Assembly: GCF_001704275.1 (NCBI RefSeq)
Contig: NZ_CP011533.1
Coordinates: forward strand, 930,001 to 994,000
DNA length: 64,000 nucleotides
Direction: 5' to 3'
Source: Streptomyces noursei ATCC 11455
Lineage (GTDB): Bacteria; Actinomycetota; Actinomycetes; Streptomycetales; Streptomycetaceae
The notes beneath the pieces are model-generated. The model was not told where the DNA came from. It was given only the letters and a program-made list of their open reading frames with translations, and did no database searches. The position numbers and the translations under genes were made by a program. Shown one piece after another: positions 16,211 to 24,507 of this stretch (positions are counted from its first letter, which is position 1; each line of letters starts with the position of its first letter).

Positions 16211-17569
16211 TTACTTCAGGCCGAGCGCCCTGCGGATCGTGGTGAACAGGTCGGTCTGGTTCGTGATGCCGAGGACCCGGTACGCCTGCGGGCCCTGGGC
16301 GGCGATCCGCACCTGGGTACCGGTGTGCTCCTGCGACTGGCCCGGGGTGTTGGTCGAGTAGTTGACCTTGAGCTGCTGGCCCTCGTTGGTGACAAGAGTG
16401 GAGCTCAGGCCGGGCGGGGTGGCCTCCAGCGGCACGATCTGGCTGGTGTGGCCGTGGTCGGCGGTGGTCACCACGAGCGTGTCGGGGTGCTTGGCCGCGT
16501 AGTCGCGGGCCACCTTCACCGCGCGGTCGAACGCGGCGGTCTCGCCGATCTGACCGCACGGGTCGGCCGCGTGGTCCTGCTTGTCGATCGACGCGCCCTC
16601 GATCTGGAGGAAGAAGCCCTTCTTGGCGTGCTTCTGCTTGGCCTCCAGGAGCTGGATCGCCCTGGTCGCCGAATCGGCGAGGCTCGGGGTGGACGACGGG
16701 CGGTTGGGGTTGGAGGTCACGCACCGCTGCGGGGCGGTCCCGCCGACCGCCGCCGGCCTACCGGTCCACTCGGTCGGCACATTGCCCGACGCGAACAGGC
16801 CGAGGACCGGCTTGCCCGCCTTGACGCCCTTCAGACCGGCGCCGTCGGTGACGACCTGGTAGCCCAGCTTCCGGGCCTGCTCGGTGACCGTCAGGCCCTT
16901 GTACCTGCCCTCGGTGACCTTCTGGTCGAACCGCTGCTTCCCGCCGCCGAACAGGACGTCGACCTTGTGGTTGACGGACTGCTCGGCGATGGAGCCCGGA
17001 CCGCCCTTGGCGAGGGTGTCGGTGGGGCACTTGGCCATGTCGCCGGGGCCCTGGCAGGAGCGGTCCGTGGCGTGCGCGGCGAGCACCGCCGGGGTGGCGT
17101 CGGTGAGTTCGGCGGTGGTGACGCTGCCGGTCGCGTAGCCGCCCCGCTGCGCCAGTTCGAGGATGGTGGGGACGGCCTTGTCGGTGTCCGGGGTCTTGGA
17201 GATACGGCCGTTGACCGTCTTGCGGCCGGTCGCCCAGCCGGACCCGCTCGCGGCGGAGTCGGTCACGTAGTCCGGGGTGCCGTCGGCGTGGACCGCGTAG
17301 GTCGTGTAGGCGCCCGTGAGCGGGAACCCGTCCATGTTCAGCCGGCCGCCCGCGCCGACCACGTAGTCGCGGGCGAGCGTGATCTCGGAGTCCCCCATGC
17401 CGTCACCGATGAGCAGGATGACGTTCTTCGCCTTGCCGCCCTTGATGGCGTGCTGGGCCTGCTGCACGGTGTCGGAGGCGCCGGCCGCGGTGGTCACGGC
17501 CACGGCGGCCGCGGTGGCGGCGACCAGGGCGGTGGCGGCCATGACGTGACGGCGGGAGGGTCTGTGCAT
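16211..17569 (-). CDS. phoA: secreted alkaline phosphatase
   Basis: A 452-residue PhoA-type alkaline phosphatase (the StrK/PhoA branch). It hydrolyses phosphomonoesters outside the cell to supply phosphate. The signal peptide starts with SRRHVMAA, a possible Tat motif. The metal-binding LLIGDGMGDSE, the phosphoserine nucleophile in TDSAASGSGWATG, the zinc ligands in TTADHGHTSQI and the late ligand in QEHTGTQV are all present. The ATG at 17569 has GGAG seven bases upstream. A PHO box lies about 65 bases before the start, so expression is likely induced by PhoP under phosphate starvation. Confidence 0.93.
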   Translation of the reverse strand: MHRPSRRHVMAATALVAATAAAVAVTTAAGASDTVQQAQHAIKGGKAKNVILLIGDGMGDSEITLARDYVVGAGGRLNMDGFPLTGAYTTYAVHADGTPDYVTDSAASGSGWATGRKTVNGRISKTPDTDKAVPTILELAQRGGYATGSVTTAELTDATPAVLAAHATDRSCQGPGDMAKCPTDTLAKGGPGSIAEQSVNHKVDVLFGGGKQRFDQKVTEGRYKGLTVTEQARKLGYQVVTDGAGLKGVKAGKPVLGLFASGNVPTEWTGRPAAVGGTAPQRCVTSNPNRPSSTPSLADSATRAIQLLEAKQKHAKKGFFLQIEGASIDKQDHAADPCGQIGETAAFDRAVKVARDYAAKHPDTLVVTTADHGHTSQIVPLEATPPGLSSTLVTNEGQQLKVNYSTNTPGQSQEHTGTQVRIAAQGPQAYRVLGITNQTDLFTTIRRALGLK

Positions 17570-17633
17570 GAAACGTCTCCTTGAAGATCCGTGGGACGTG
17601 GACGTCCGGTCCAACGCGCCCCAGCCCACCAGT

Positions 17634-17655
17634 CGTTGGTGAACCAAAGGTGACG
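17634..17655 (-). promoter_or_regulatory. PHO box (PhoP binding site)
   Basis: Read on the minus strand, two 11-base direct repeat units, CGTCACCTTTG and GTTCACCAACG, lie side by side. Both match the GTTCACC-type unit of Streptomyces PHO boxes, and the site is upstream of the alkaline phosphatase gene. Confidence 0.75.
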
Positions 17656-17751
17656 TCATGCCAGCAGCACCGCAGCCGCCGCGTAACGGGACGGCGCGGA
17701 GGCGGGGAGGGACACGGGGCCGGGGCCTTCCCCTCGCCCGCCGCCGCTCGC

Positions 17752-18576
17752 TCAGGCGCCGCCCAGCAGCAGTTCGGTCTCGCGCCGGAGCCGCCGTGCC
17801 TGAGCGACCTCGAAACCGGGGCCGTCGACCCGGAGCGGCGCCCCCTGCACCACGGCGCTCAGGGGCGCCTGGGGTGGGTTGTCCAACACCGCGGCGAGCG
17901 GCCGTACGGCTTCCTCGACCGGCTGCGCGGCGCGTCGGATGGCGTCGACCTGGGCCTGCACGGCCGGGGTGTACTGCCCGGAAAAACTGGTGTCGACCGT
18001 ACCGGGGTTGACCAGTACGTACCGGGTCCGTGCCGCCGGCCAGGCATCCGCGAAGCCGACGCCGAGCAGGTCGTTGAGCCGCCCGCCCTGTGCCAGGGCC
18101 CGCTGCCCGTCGTACGCCCGGGCGAGTTGGAGGTCTTCCCAGGCGATCTCCCCGGTGCCGCCGGGACCGGCGACATTGAGGATCACCGGGGCGTCGGCGG
18201 CTTCGAGCAGTTCGACCAGCCCGTGGCTCAGCAGAAAGCGGCTCAGGTAGAAGTGCGCGAAGGTGTTCTCGAACCCCTCGTCGGTGACCAGCCGCGTGGT
18301 CCGAAAGTGCCTGGCGCAGAGCACCAGGGCGTCGAGTTTGCCGAAGGACGCGCGCAGGGCGTCGATCACCGCCCGGTTCTCGGCCACCGAACCGAGGTCC
18401 GCGGGCACGAAGTGCGCCCGCTCGGCGGCCCCTTGCTCCCGCGCCGCGGCGAGCCAGGCCGTCCCCTTCTCCAGGCTGCGGCCGACGACCACCACCTCCT
18501 CCCCCTGCCCCAGATACCGGAAGGCGAGCGCCTTGCCGATGCCGTCCGTGCCGCCCGTGATGACGTATGTCTTCAT
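17752..18576 (-). CDS. SDR family NAD(P)-binding protein
   Basis: A 274-residue short-chain dehydrogenase/reductase. The cofactor loop GGTDGIG is at residues 8-14, with a following VVVVGRS strand that suggests NADP. The family's catalytic Ser is replaced by the text LNVAGPGG, and the usual Y-x3-K appears as YDGQR, so the lysine is missing. The fold is that of the retinol dehydrogenase-like atypical SDRs. Activity may therefore be altered or lost. The ATG at 18576 was chosen because the GGTDGIG motif must be near the N-terminus; the longer frame upstream is arginine-rich. Confidence 0.8.
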   Translation of the reverse strand: MKTYVITGGTDGIGKALAFRYLGQGEEVVVVGRSLEKGTAWLAAAREQGAAERAHFVPADLGSVAENRAVIDALRASFGKLDALVLCARHFRTTRLVTDEGFENTFAHFYLSRFLLSHGLVELLEAADAPVILNVAGPGGTGEIAWEDLQLARAYDGQRALAQGGRLNDLLGVGFADAWPAARTRYVLVNPGTVDTSFSGQYTPAVQAQVDAIRRAAQPVEEAVRPLAAVLDNPPQAPLSAVVQGAPLRVDGPGFEVAQARRLRRETELLLGGA

Positions 18577-18640
18577 CCTCGTCCTCGCTCTCCGACGCCG
18601 TCGATCAACGCTTCGCCTCGCCCACCCCTCGGCAACCGGC

Positions 18641-19039
18641 TCACAGGAACCGCGCCGCGATCTTCTCGGGAGTGAGGTGCACGGTGACCAGCTCCGGCAG
18701 CCGGGCGTACGTCTCCGGGTTGTGCTCGGCATAGGTCAACCCGGTGTATTTCAGGGACAGTTCATCCATCCGCTGTCGACTTCCCGCGCTCTCCAACCGC
18801 GCGGTGCCGCTGAGCACGGCGTAACCGTAGGGCTCGTCCGGCGGATTGACCGTCACGCTCAGCCGTGGATCGCGGCGCAGATTGCGGATCTTGCGCTTGT
18901 CGACGCCGGTGACGAAGAACAGGTCGCCGCCGTTCCGCCCCACCCAGACCACCGACTGGTGCGGACTGCCGTCCGGTTGGAGGGTCGCCACCGTCACGAA
19001 GACCGGGGAGTCGAGGACGCCCGTCAACTTCTCCGACAT
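18641..19039 (-). CDS. PPOX class F420-dependent oxidoreductase
   Basis: A 132-residue split-barrel flavin/F420-binding protein of the pyridoxamine 5'-phosphate oxidase-like class. Typical features are VFVTVATLQPDGSPHQSVVW, then FFVTGVDKRKIRNLRRDPR and LSGTARLE. Such enzymes usually reduce small substrates with F420H2. The ATG at 19039 has GGAGG about 11 bases upstream. A GTG at 19138 also has a good GGAG site and would add 33 residues of a repetitive NETA-like sequence. It lies 64 bases upstream of the SDR gene in the same direction and may be co-transcribed with it. Confidence 0.82.
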   Translation of the reverse strand: MSEKLTGVLDSPVFVTVATLQPDGSPHQSVVWVGRNGGDLFFVTGVDKRKIRNLRRDPRLSVTVNPPDEPYGYAVLSGTARLESAGSRQRMDELSLKYTGLTYAEHNPETYARLPELVTVHLTPEKIAARFL

Positions 19040-19326
19040 GGTCGCGGACTTCCTCCCGGAATCCTTCGCAGTCTCGTTCACGGTCTCCTTTGCGGACTCG
19101 TTCGCGGTCTCGTTCGCGGGCATGCGGGTTGGGCTCACGTAGCGCTCCAGAGGTGAGGAGGGAAGCCAGGCACCTCGCCGAGGGGTCTCGACGCCGGGCG
19201 GACCGGCACGACCGATCGGCGGCCGCAGCAGTTGACACAACTATGTGACAGTTATCGAGAGAACCGCAATCCCCTAGTGGTTCTTTCTGGCCAATCGGCC
19301 TCGCACACGCCTAAGATCCCGTCACG

Positions 19327-19866
19327 ATGAGAGCTGATGCCGCACGCAACCTGGACGCGGTCCTGCAGACCGGAGCACGCCTGCTGGCGCACGATCCCGC
19401 GACGAGCATCGCGGCGATCGCGACCGCCGCGGGCGTGGACCGGCGCACCGTCTACCGTCGCTTCAGCACCCGCGAGGCGCTGATGGCCGCCGTCCACACC
19501 GCCAAACTCGACGCCTGCGAAGACGTCCTCGCGCAGGCCCGGTTGACCGAGGCGCCCGTGACCGTGGCACTGCACCGGTACGCCGAGGGCATCATCACCG
19601 TGAGCAGGAAATGGCCGGTGGATCTCCAACAGGCGCGGGACGAAGCCGCAACCGCACGCCTTCAGCGACTGCTCCAGCACCTCGACGCGTTCATGGCGCG
19701 GGCCGTCCGCGAGGGCGTCCTCCGCCCGGGCCTCCCGGACCGCTGGGCGCGCACCCTGCTGACGCATCTCACCAACATGGTGTCCCACGAGATGCCCGAA
19801 CTGACCCCCGCGCAGGGAGCCGACCTCGTGACCCGGTCCCTGCTCACCGGGCTGGGGCCGAACTGA
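19327..19866 (+). CDS. TetR/AcrR family transcriptional regulator
   Basis: A 179-residue regulator. The helix-turn-helix is SIAAIATAAGVDRRTVYRRF, followed by TREALMAAV. The C-terminal domain contains a WARTLLTHLTN helix typical of a large actinobacterial group. It is divergent from the PPOX and SDR genes; the gap holds TTGACA at 19232-19237 and related repeats, so it may repress those genes. The ligand is unknown. Confidence 0.85.
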   Translation: MRADAARNLDAVLQTGARLLAHDPATSIAAIATAAGVDRRTVYRRFSTREALMAAVHTAKLDACEDVLAQARLTEAPVTVALHRYAEGIITVSRKWPVDLQQARDEAATARLQRLLQHLDAFMARAVREGVLRPGLPDRWARTLLTHLTNMVSHEMPELTPAQGADLVTRSLLTGLGPN

Positions 19867-19917
19867 CGCCGGTCCGCACCGACCCGATCGACCCCGCCCG
19901 CGTTCGGTTCCCGCCGG

Positions 19918-20823
19918 TCAGTCGCGCTGCGCCATGAGGTCCCGGAGGACCTTCAGCACGTCGGCGGTGTCGTCGGCGGGCGGGGCCTGCACCGCCGCCT
20001 TGGCGCCGTAGTCGGAGTAGCGCGCGCTGGTCTTGATCGTGCCCTGCGGAGTCCTGATGTCCACGTCCATCTTCACGGGGTAGTCCTGGCCGTTGACCCA
20101 GACGTCGTAGTCGTAGCTCTTGACACCCGACTTCTTGATGTTCGCGAAGAGCTTCTCCCGCTGCTCGGCCGTGAGGTCGGTGACGGACTTGAGCGACCCG
20201 AGCCCCGCCTCGACGGCCAGCGAGCCCCGGTAGTGCTCGGCGTGCTCGCCGTCGACCTCGCCGCCGCCCAGGTGCTTGACGTCCGGCGAGCCGAGCAGCA
20301 TCGCGAGTTGCTGCGACGGGTCCTGGTTCATGTCGTCCAGGCCGGCGGTGACCTGCCGCATGAGGGCGTTGTCGCCTGACTGGGCAGCGGCGTCCCGGAG
20401 GTCGAACTTGCCCCACCGCTTGCCGTCGAACGCCTCGGTCCGCTTGCCCATGTCCACGTAGACGGCATTGTCGAGCCACACCATGTGCGACTTCTCGGCG
20501 CCGCCCGCCCAGCCCCCGAGCGGGCTCTCGCTCATGGTCACGTCCATGACCATCGGGTCCCATCCCATGACGCCCGACATCTTCGTCTCGCCGCCGTCCG
20601 GCAGCCCCGCCGGCATCGACATGCTCATCGTGACCTTCGCCGACTTCGCCGCCGCGGTCTTCTTGTAGGCGACCGTGAGCGCCTGGATCGGGGTGCGCCC
20701 GGAGTCCCCGCCGGAGCCGTCCCCCGCGGCCTTCTTCGCGCCTTGCTGGCAGCCCGCCACACCTGCCAGTACGGCCACCGCCATGAGCGAGACGCCGGTG
20801 CGCCGCGCGATCCCCTTCCGCAT
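19918..20823 (-). CDS. LppX/LprG-like lipoprotein
   Basis: A 301-residue lipoprotein. The lipobox LAGVAGC places the lipidated cysteine at residue 25. The mature part starts with a long helix (ALTVAYKKTAAAKSAKVTMS) and continues with beta-strand-rich text (KSHMVWLDNAVYVDMGKR), the arrangement seen in the LolA-like LppX/LprAFG lipid-binding fold. It is likely anchored on the outer face of the membrane and may bind a lipid or amphiphile. The ATG at 20823 follows AAGGGGTGGGG. It is monocistronic and divergent from a histidine kinase gene. Confidence 0.82.
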   Translation of the reverse strand: MRKGIARRTGVSLMAVAVLAGVAGCQQGAKKAAGDGSGGDSGRTPIQALTVAYKKTAAAKSAKVTMSMSMPAGLPDGGETKMSGVMGWDPMVMDVTMSESPLGGWAGGAEKSHMVWLDNAVYVDMGKRTEAFDGKRWGKFDLRDAAAQSGDNALMRQVTAGLDDMNQDPSQQLAMLLGSPDVKHLGGGEVDGEHAEHYRGSLAVEAGLGSLKSVTDLTAEQREKLFANIKKSGVKSYDYDVWVNGQDYPVKMDVDIRTPQGTIKTSARYSDYGAKAAVQAPPADDTADVLKVLRDLMAQRD

Positions 20824-21120
20824 GCCCCACCCCTTTTTGTCCGCCTCCGGGAAATACGCACACACCGTAATGCATTGGCCTGACATTTATCGAAAGAGAT
20901 GATCCGGCCGTACCGCGCGCCCCCGCCACCTCCCCAGCGTCTTTATCACCACTTTCCTTACTGCCGATTTACGGTTCCTTTGAGCACTATGGGTATGTCT
21001 TGGCAACTTTCGTGTGCCTCAGGGCACCTGAGGAAGAATCAAAGGACCACCAGTGCGCCCACCCGTCATCCCGATGTCAGCCTCCGCACCCAGCCCGGCG
21101 GAGCATCGGAGCTGACGACC

Positions 21121-22383
21121 ATGGCGAACTCCCCGCAATCCACCGCGACACTGGTGCCCCTCCCCTCGATGCCCGCCCGAAGCCCGCTTCCCGATCCGCG
21201 CCACCGCTCCGCGCCATGGCTACGCCCCACCATCCGGATACGGCTCACGCTGCTGTACGGCGGCATGTTCCTGATGGCCGGCGTCGTACTGCTCACGATC
21301 ATCTTCTTCTTCGCGGCCCAAACCCTCAAAGAAGGCACTCCGGACTTCAGGGTCTTCGGCACCAACCTGAGGGTCAGTAACGTCAACTGCCCCATCCTGC
21401 CGACGTCCGGCAGCGTCGATGAGATCAACGCGGCGATCAGCGCCTGCATCCAGGACCAACGCACCCTGGCGCTGGGCCAGTTCCTCAACCGTTCGTTGTT
21501 GGCGTTGTTGGGGTTGACGATCGTGGCGTTCGCGTTCGGTTATGCGATGGCGGGGCGGGTGTTGTCGCCGTTGGGGCGGATCACGCGGACCGCGCAGCGG
21601 GTGGCGGGGTCGGATCTGCATCGGCGGATCGAGTTGGGTGGTCCGGATGACGAGCTGAAGGAGTTGGCGGACACCTTCGACGAGATGTTGGACCGGTTGG
21701 ACCGGGCGTTTGAGTCGCAGCGGCGGTTCGTGTCGAACGCGTCGCATGAGTTGCGGACGCCGTTGGCGATCAATCGGACGTTGTTGGAGGTGCAGCTGGC
21801 GGATCCGCAGGCGTCGCCGGAGGTGCAGCAGCTGGGGAAGACGCTGTTGGCGACGAATGAGCGCAGTGAGCAGTTGGTGGAGGGGTTGCTGCTGCTGGCG
21901 CGTAGTGAGAACAAGATCGTGGACAAGCGTCCGGTGGATCTGTCGGAGGTGGCCTCGCAGGCGGTGGATCAGACGCGTGAGGAGGCGCAGGCCAAGGGGG
22001 TGCAGCTGCGCGGGGTGCGGCAGCAGGTGTTCGTGCAGGGCAACGGGGTGCTGCTGGAGCGGATCGCGTTGAATCTGGTGCAGAACGCGGTGCGGTACAA
22101 CGTGCCCGAGGGCGGTTGGGTGGAGGTGACCACGGAGCCGCAGCCGGGGTGCGCGGTGCTGGTGGTCTCCAATACGGGGCCGGTGGTGCCGGCGTACGAG
22201 GTGGAGAACCTCTTCGAGCCGTTCCGGCGGCTGCGTACGGAGCGGACCGGCAGCGACAAGGGCGTGGGCCTTGGCCTGTCCATCGTCCGGTCCGTGGTCC
22301 GCGCCCACGACGGCACCATCACCGCCGAACCCCGCGAAGGCGGCGGACTCGACATGCGCGTCGTCCTCCCACATGCACCGTGA
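21121..22383 (+). CDS. sensor histidine kinase with HAMP domain
   Basis: A 420-residue two-component sensor. Two membrane helices (LLYGGMFLMAGVVLLTIIFF and LLALLGLTIVAFAFGYAMAG) flank a short extracellular loop with two cysteines. A HAMP domain follows, then the H-box SHELRTPL with the phosphoacceptor His near residue 209, the N-box NLVQNAVRY and the G-box GVGLGLSIVRS. No response regulator gene lies next to it, so its partner is unknown. The central part (about 21490-22200) uses TTG leucines and G-ending codons far more than either end. The ATG at 21121 was chosen over longer frames. Confidence 0.88.
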   Translation: MANSPQSTATLVPLPSMPARSPLPDPRHRSAPWLRPTIRIRLTLLYGGMFLMAGVVLLTIIFFFAAQTLKEGTPDFRVFGTNLRVSNVNCPILPTSGSVDEINAAISACIQDQRTLALGQFLNRSLLALLGLTIVAFAFGYAMAGRVLSPLGRITRTAQRVAGSDLHRRIELGGPDDELKELADTFDEMLDRLDRAFESQRRFVSNASHELRTPLAINRTLLEVQLADPQASPEVQQLGKTLLATNERSEQLVEGLLLLARSENKIVDKRPVDLSEVASQAVDQTREEAQAKGVQLRGVRQQVFVQGNGVLLERIALNLVQNAVRYNVPEGGWVEVTTEPQPGCAVLVVSNTGPVVPAYEVENLFEPFRRLRTERTGSDKGVGLGLSIVRSVVRAHDGTITAEPREGGGLDMRVVLPHAP

Positions 22384-22405
22384 TGTTCGCGGGCTCCCTC
22401 GGCTG

Positions 22406-22440
22406 GTCGGTGGCAGGGGCGAACGTCCCCTGCCACCGAC
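22406..22440. terminator. bidirectional hairpin terminator
   Basis: Perfect 14-bp stem (22406-22419 with 22427-22440) and a 7-base loop, between the convergent kinase gene and a small membrane protein gene. Confidence 0.75.
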
Positions 22441-22464
22441 TCGCCGGCTCACGCCCGCCCTGCC

Positions 22465-22650
22465 TCACTGATCGTCCGGCACCGCCGGCAGCGCCCGTTC
22501 CGCGTCGCGGGACGCGACGAGGATGGACAGTGTGCTCCGGGCCTCACGCCGCAGTTCCTCGCGCCGCGCGAAGGCGGAGGTGAAGGCGAGAACCGAGACC
22601 GTCGCCGCATACAGGGCAACACCAACAGCAGACAGGAGCCCGATACTCAT
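22465..22650 (-). CDS. small single-pass membrane protein
   Basis: A 61-residue protein with one N-terminal membrane helix (LLSAVGVALYAATVSVLAF) and a charged cytoplasmic tail (ARREELRREARSTL). An AAAGG site precedes the ATG at 22650, and a strong terminator lies just beyond its stop. The function is unknown; a membrane regulator or accessory role is possible. Confidence 0.5.
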   Translation of the reverse strand: MSIGLLSAVGVALYAATVSVLAFTSAFARREELRREARSTLSILVASRDAERALPAVPDDQ

Positions 22651-22976
22651 CGGGCACGCACCTTTCTTCCCCCCACTCGGGTACGCCCGGCCGGCCAACG
22701 GACCGGGGTGCGCGCTGCGCTTCCACCCTACGCGCCCTGTCAACACCCTTACGCCACCGCGTCCCACGCCGCCCTGCCACCGTCCCCGCTCACCGGTTCC
22801 CCGTGTCGAAGCCGGGACGTGCGGCGGCCCGCAGGTAGTTTTCGGGGGGGACAGTCACTCGTCCAGTCACTCATCCAGTCCTCGTCCAGTCACTCGTTCC
22901 ACATGCTCAGGCATTGCGGCCGGAGGGAGCGACCCACCATGCGTCCGCGCTTCTTCTCATCGCCGTGGAGGCCCCG

Positions 22977-23585
22977 GTGAACCGCGACGAGCGGGCGCTC
23001 GGCCGTCGGCATCTCGTGACGGGGCTGGCCGCACTCGCCGCCACCTCGGCGTGTTCGGGCTCGGGCACCCCGGAGCCCGGCGCCGGCGGCGCGGCACCGG
23101 GCTATCCGCAGGCGCAGTGGGTTCCCGCCAACATCACCAACTTCACCCCCGCCGACCGGCCGGCCAGTCATCCCGTACAGATGGTGATCGTGCACATCAC
23201 GCAGGAGACGTTCCCCGACACCCTGATGCTGTTCGGCCGTCCCGGCTACCGCGCCTCCGCCCACTACACCCTGCGGTCCCAGGACGGTTACCTCGCCCAG
23301 TCCGTGCAGGAACACGACGTCGCCTGGCACGCCGGCAACACCACGTACAACTGGCGCAGCATCGGGGTGGAGCACGAGGGTCGGGTCGACGAACCCCGCT
23401 GGTTCACCGATGTGCTCTACGAGCGATCGGCCGCGCTGACCGCCGCGATCTGCCACCGCTACGGCATCCCGATCGACCGCCACCACATCATCGGCCACAA
23501 CGAGGTGCCCGGCGCCGACCACATCGACCCCGGCCCGCTGTGGGACTGGCCCCGCTATATGCGGTTGGTGGCCGCTGCGTTCTGA
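22977..23585 (+). CDS. N-acetylmuramoyl-L-alanine amidase, Amidase_2 type
   Basis: A 202-residue exported amidase/PGRP-type enzyme that cuts the bond between muramic acid and the stem peptide. Landmarks are MVIVHITQET (first zinc His), SAHYTLRSQDGYLAQ, VAWHAGN, SIGVEHEG and RHHIIGHNEVPGADHIDPG, which holds the remaining zinc-site residues. The N-terminus has a signal sequence ending in ATSACSG, so it could be a lipoprotein, though the lipobox is imperfect. The GTG at 22977 has GGAGG six bases upstream. Wall remodelling or defence are the likely roles. Confidence 0.88.
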   Translation: MNRDERALGRRHLVTGLAALAATSACSGSGTPEPGAGGAAPGYPQAQWVPANITNFTPADRPASHPVQMVIVHITQETFPDTLMLFGRPGYRASAHYTLRSQDGYLAQSVQEHDVAWHAGNTTYNWRSIGVEHEGRVDEPRWFTDVLYERSAALTAAICHRYGIPIDRHHIIGHNEVPGADHIDPGPLWDWPRYMRLVAAAF

Positions 23586-23694
23586 CCACTGCACGGCGGA
23601 CACCGCGGGCGCGGTGACCGCGAGCAGTCCCGGGTCGTGCGGTGGTGAGGAGCGGTGTCCGGCGCGGTCCGCCCAACTCGCCGTTCTCCCAGCC

Positions 23695-24345
23695 CTATTC
23701 GGCGGCCTCGGTGGATTCGTGTGCTGCGAGGGCGTCCGCGCCGGGCTCCGCAGCCTCCTGGAACGCCTCCAGCAGCTCCGGGGACCAGGTCAGGCTGCCG
23801 TCCCGCAGGTCGTCAAGCACCCCTTGGAGCCAGCGCTCCTCCGCGCCGACGACGGCGAGGAGGTATTCGTTCTCGATCAGCGTGATCCGTGGGAGTCCGG
23901 CCGGGGCCGCGGCGTTCTGGCGCTCCAGTTCGGCGCGCTGGGCCGCGATCCGTTTCCGGCGCCGCTCCAGGATCGGTGCCACCTCGTCCGGGCTGAGCAT
24001 CAGCATGTTCGACAGCGCGGCCGGGAACACCGGGAACTCCGCCTTGGGGACCGCCAGCATCTGCTCCAGCCACTGGCGAGTGACCGCCCGCCCCTCGTCG
24101 GTGACCTCGTAGACCGTCCGCTCCGGGTACTGCTGATCGCGCTCGGTGTGCCGGACGGTGATCAGGCCGCCGGTCTGCAGCCGCTCGATGGTGCGGTAGA
24201 GCCCGGCCCGCTGGCCGACGTTGACCACCTGCTCCTTGCCCCACAGCTTGAGCAGTTGCTGGATGCCGTAGGGGTGCAGCGGGCGGTGGTGCAGCAGCGT
24301 CAGCACGGTGAGGCCGAGTGGCGAGCTCTTCACGGCGGCGGTCAT
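23695..24345 (-). CDS. PadR family transcriptional regulator
   Basis: A 216-residue PadR regulator. The winged helix reads LTLLHHRPLHPYGIQQLL, then RAGLYRTIERLQTGGLI and RTVYEVTDEGRAVTR. The C-terminal helical domain probably mediates dimerisation. It is divergent from the FAD monooxygenase gene, and a nested inverted repeat occupies the space between, so it is probably the monooxygenase repressor. The ATG at 24345 was chosen, with two alternative ATGs at 24354 and 24381. Confidence 0.87.
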   Translation of the reverse strand: MTAAVKSSPLGLTVLTLLHHRPLHPYGIQQLLKLWGKEQVVNVGQRAGLYRTIERLQTGGLITVRHTERDQQYPERTVYEVTDEGRAVTRQWLEQMLAVPKAEFPVFPAALSNMLMLSPDEVAPILERRRKRIAAQRAELERQNAAAPAGLPRITLIENEYLLAVVGAEERWLQGVLDDLRDGSLTWSPELLEAFQEAAEPGADALAAHESTEAAE

Positions 24346-24368
24346 GCAGGTCATCGTAGTCAACGACG

Positions 24369-24403
24369 TAACTAGTTGCATTGAGACTAGTTACTTTGCA
24401 ACT
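24369..24403. promoter_or_regulatory. nested palindromic operator (PadR candidate)
   Basis: TAACTAGT at 24369-24376 and ACTAGTTA at 24386-24393 form a perfect 8-bp inverted repeat. AGTTGCA at 24374-24380 and TGCAACT at 24397-24403 form a second, overlapping one. The AT-rich block sits between the divergent PadR and monooxygenase genes. Confidence 0.65.
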
Positions 24404-24507
24404 ATGTAGGACGTCGGCGCGGCGGCGTACACGCACCGCCGTCGCCGGTGCGACGCGAACGATCCATGCACTTCACAACGATCCACGCACTTCGACTTGG
24501 AGCGGTT

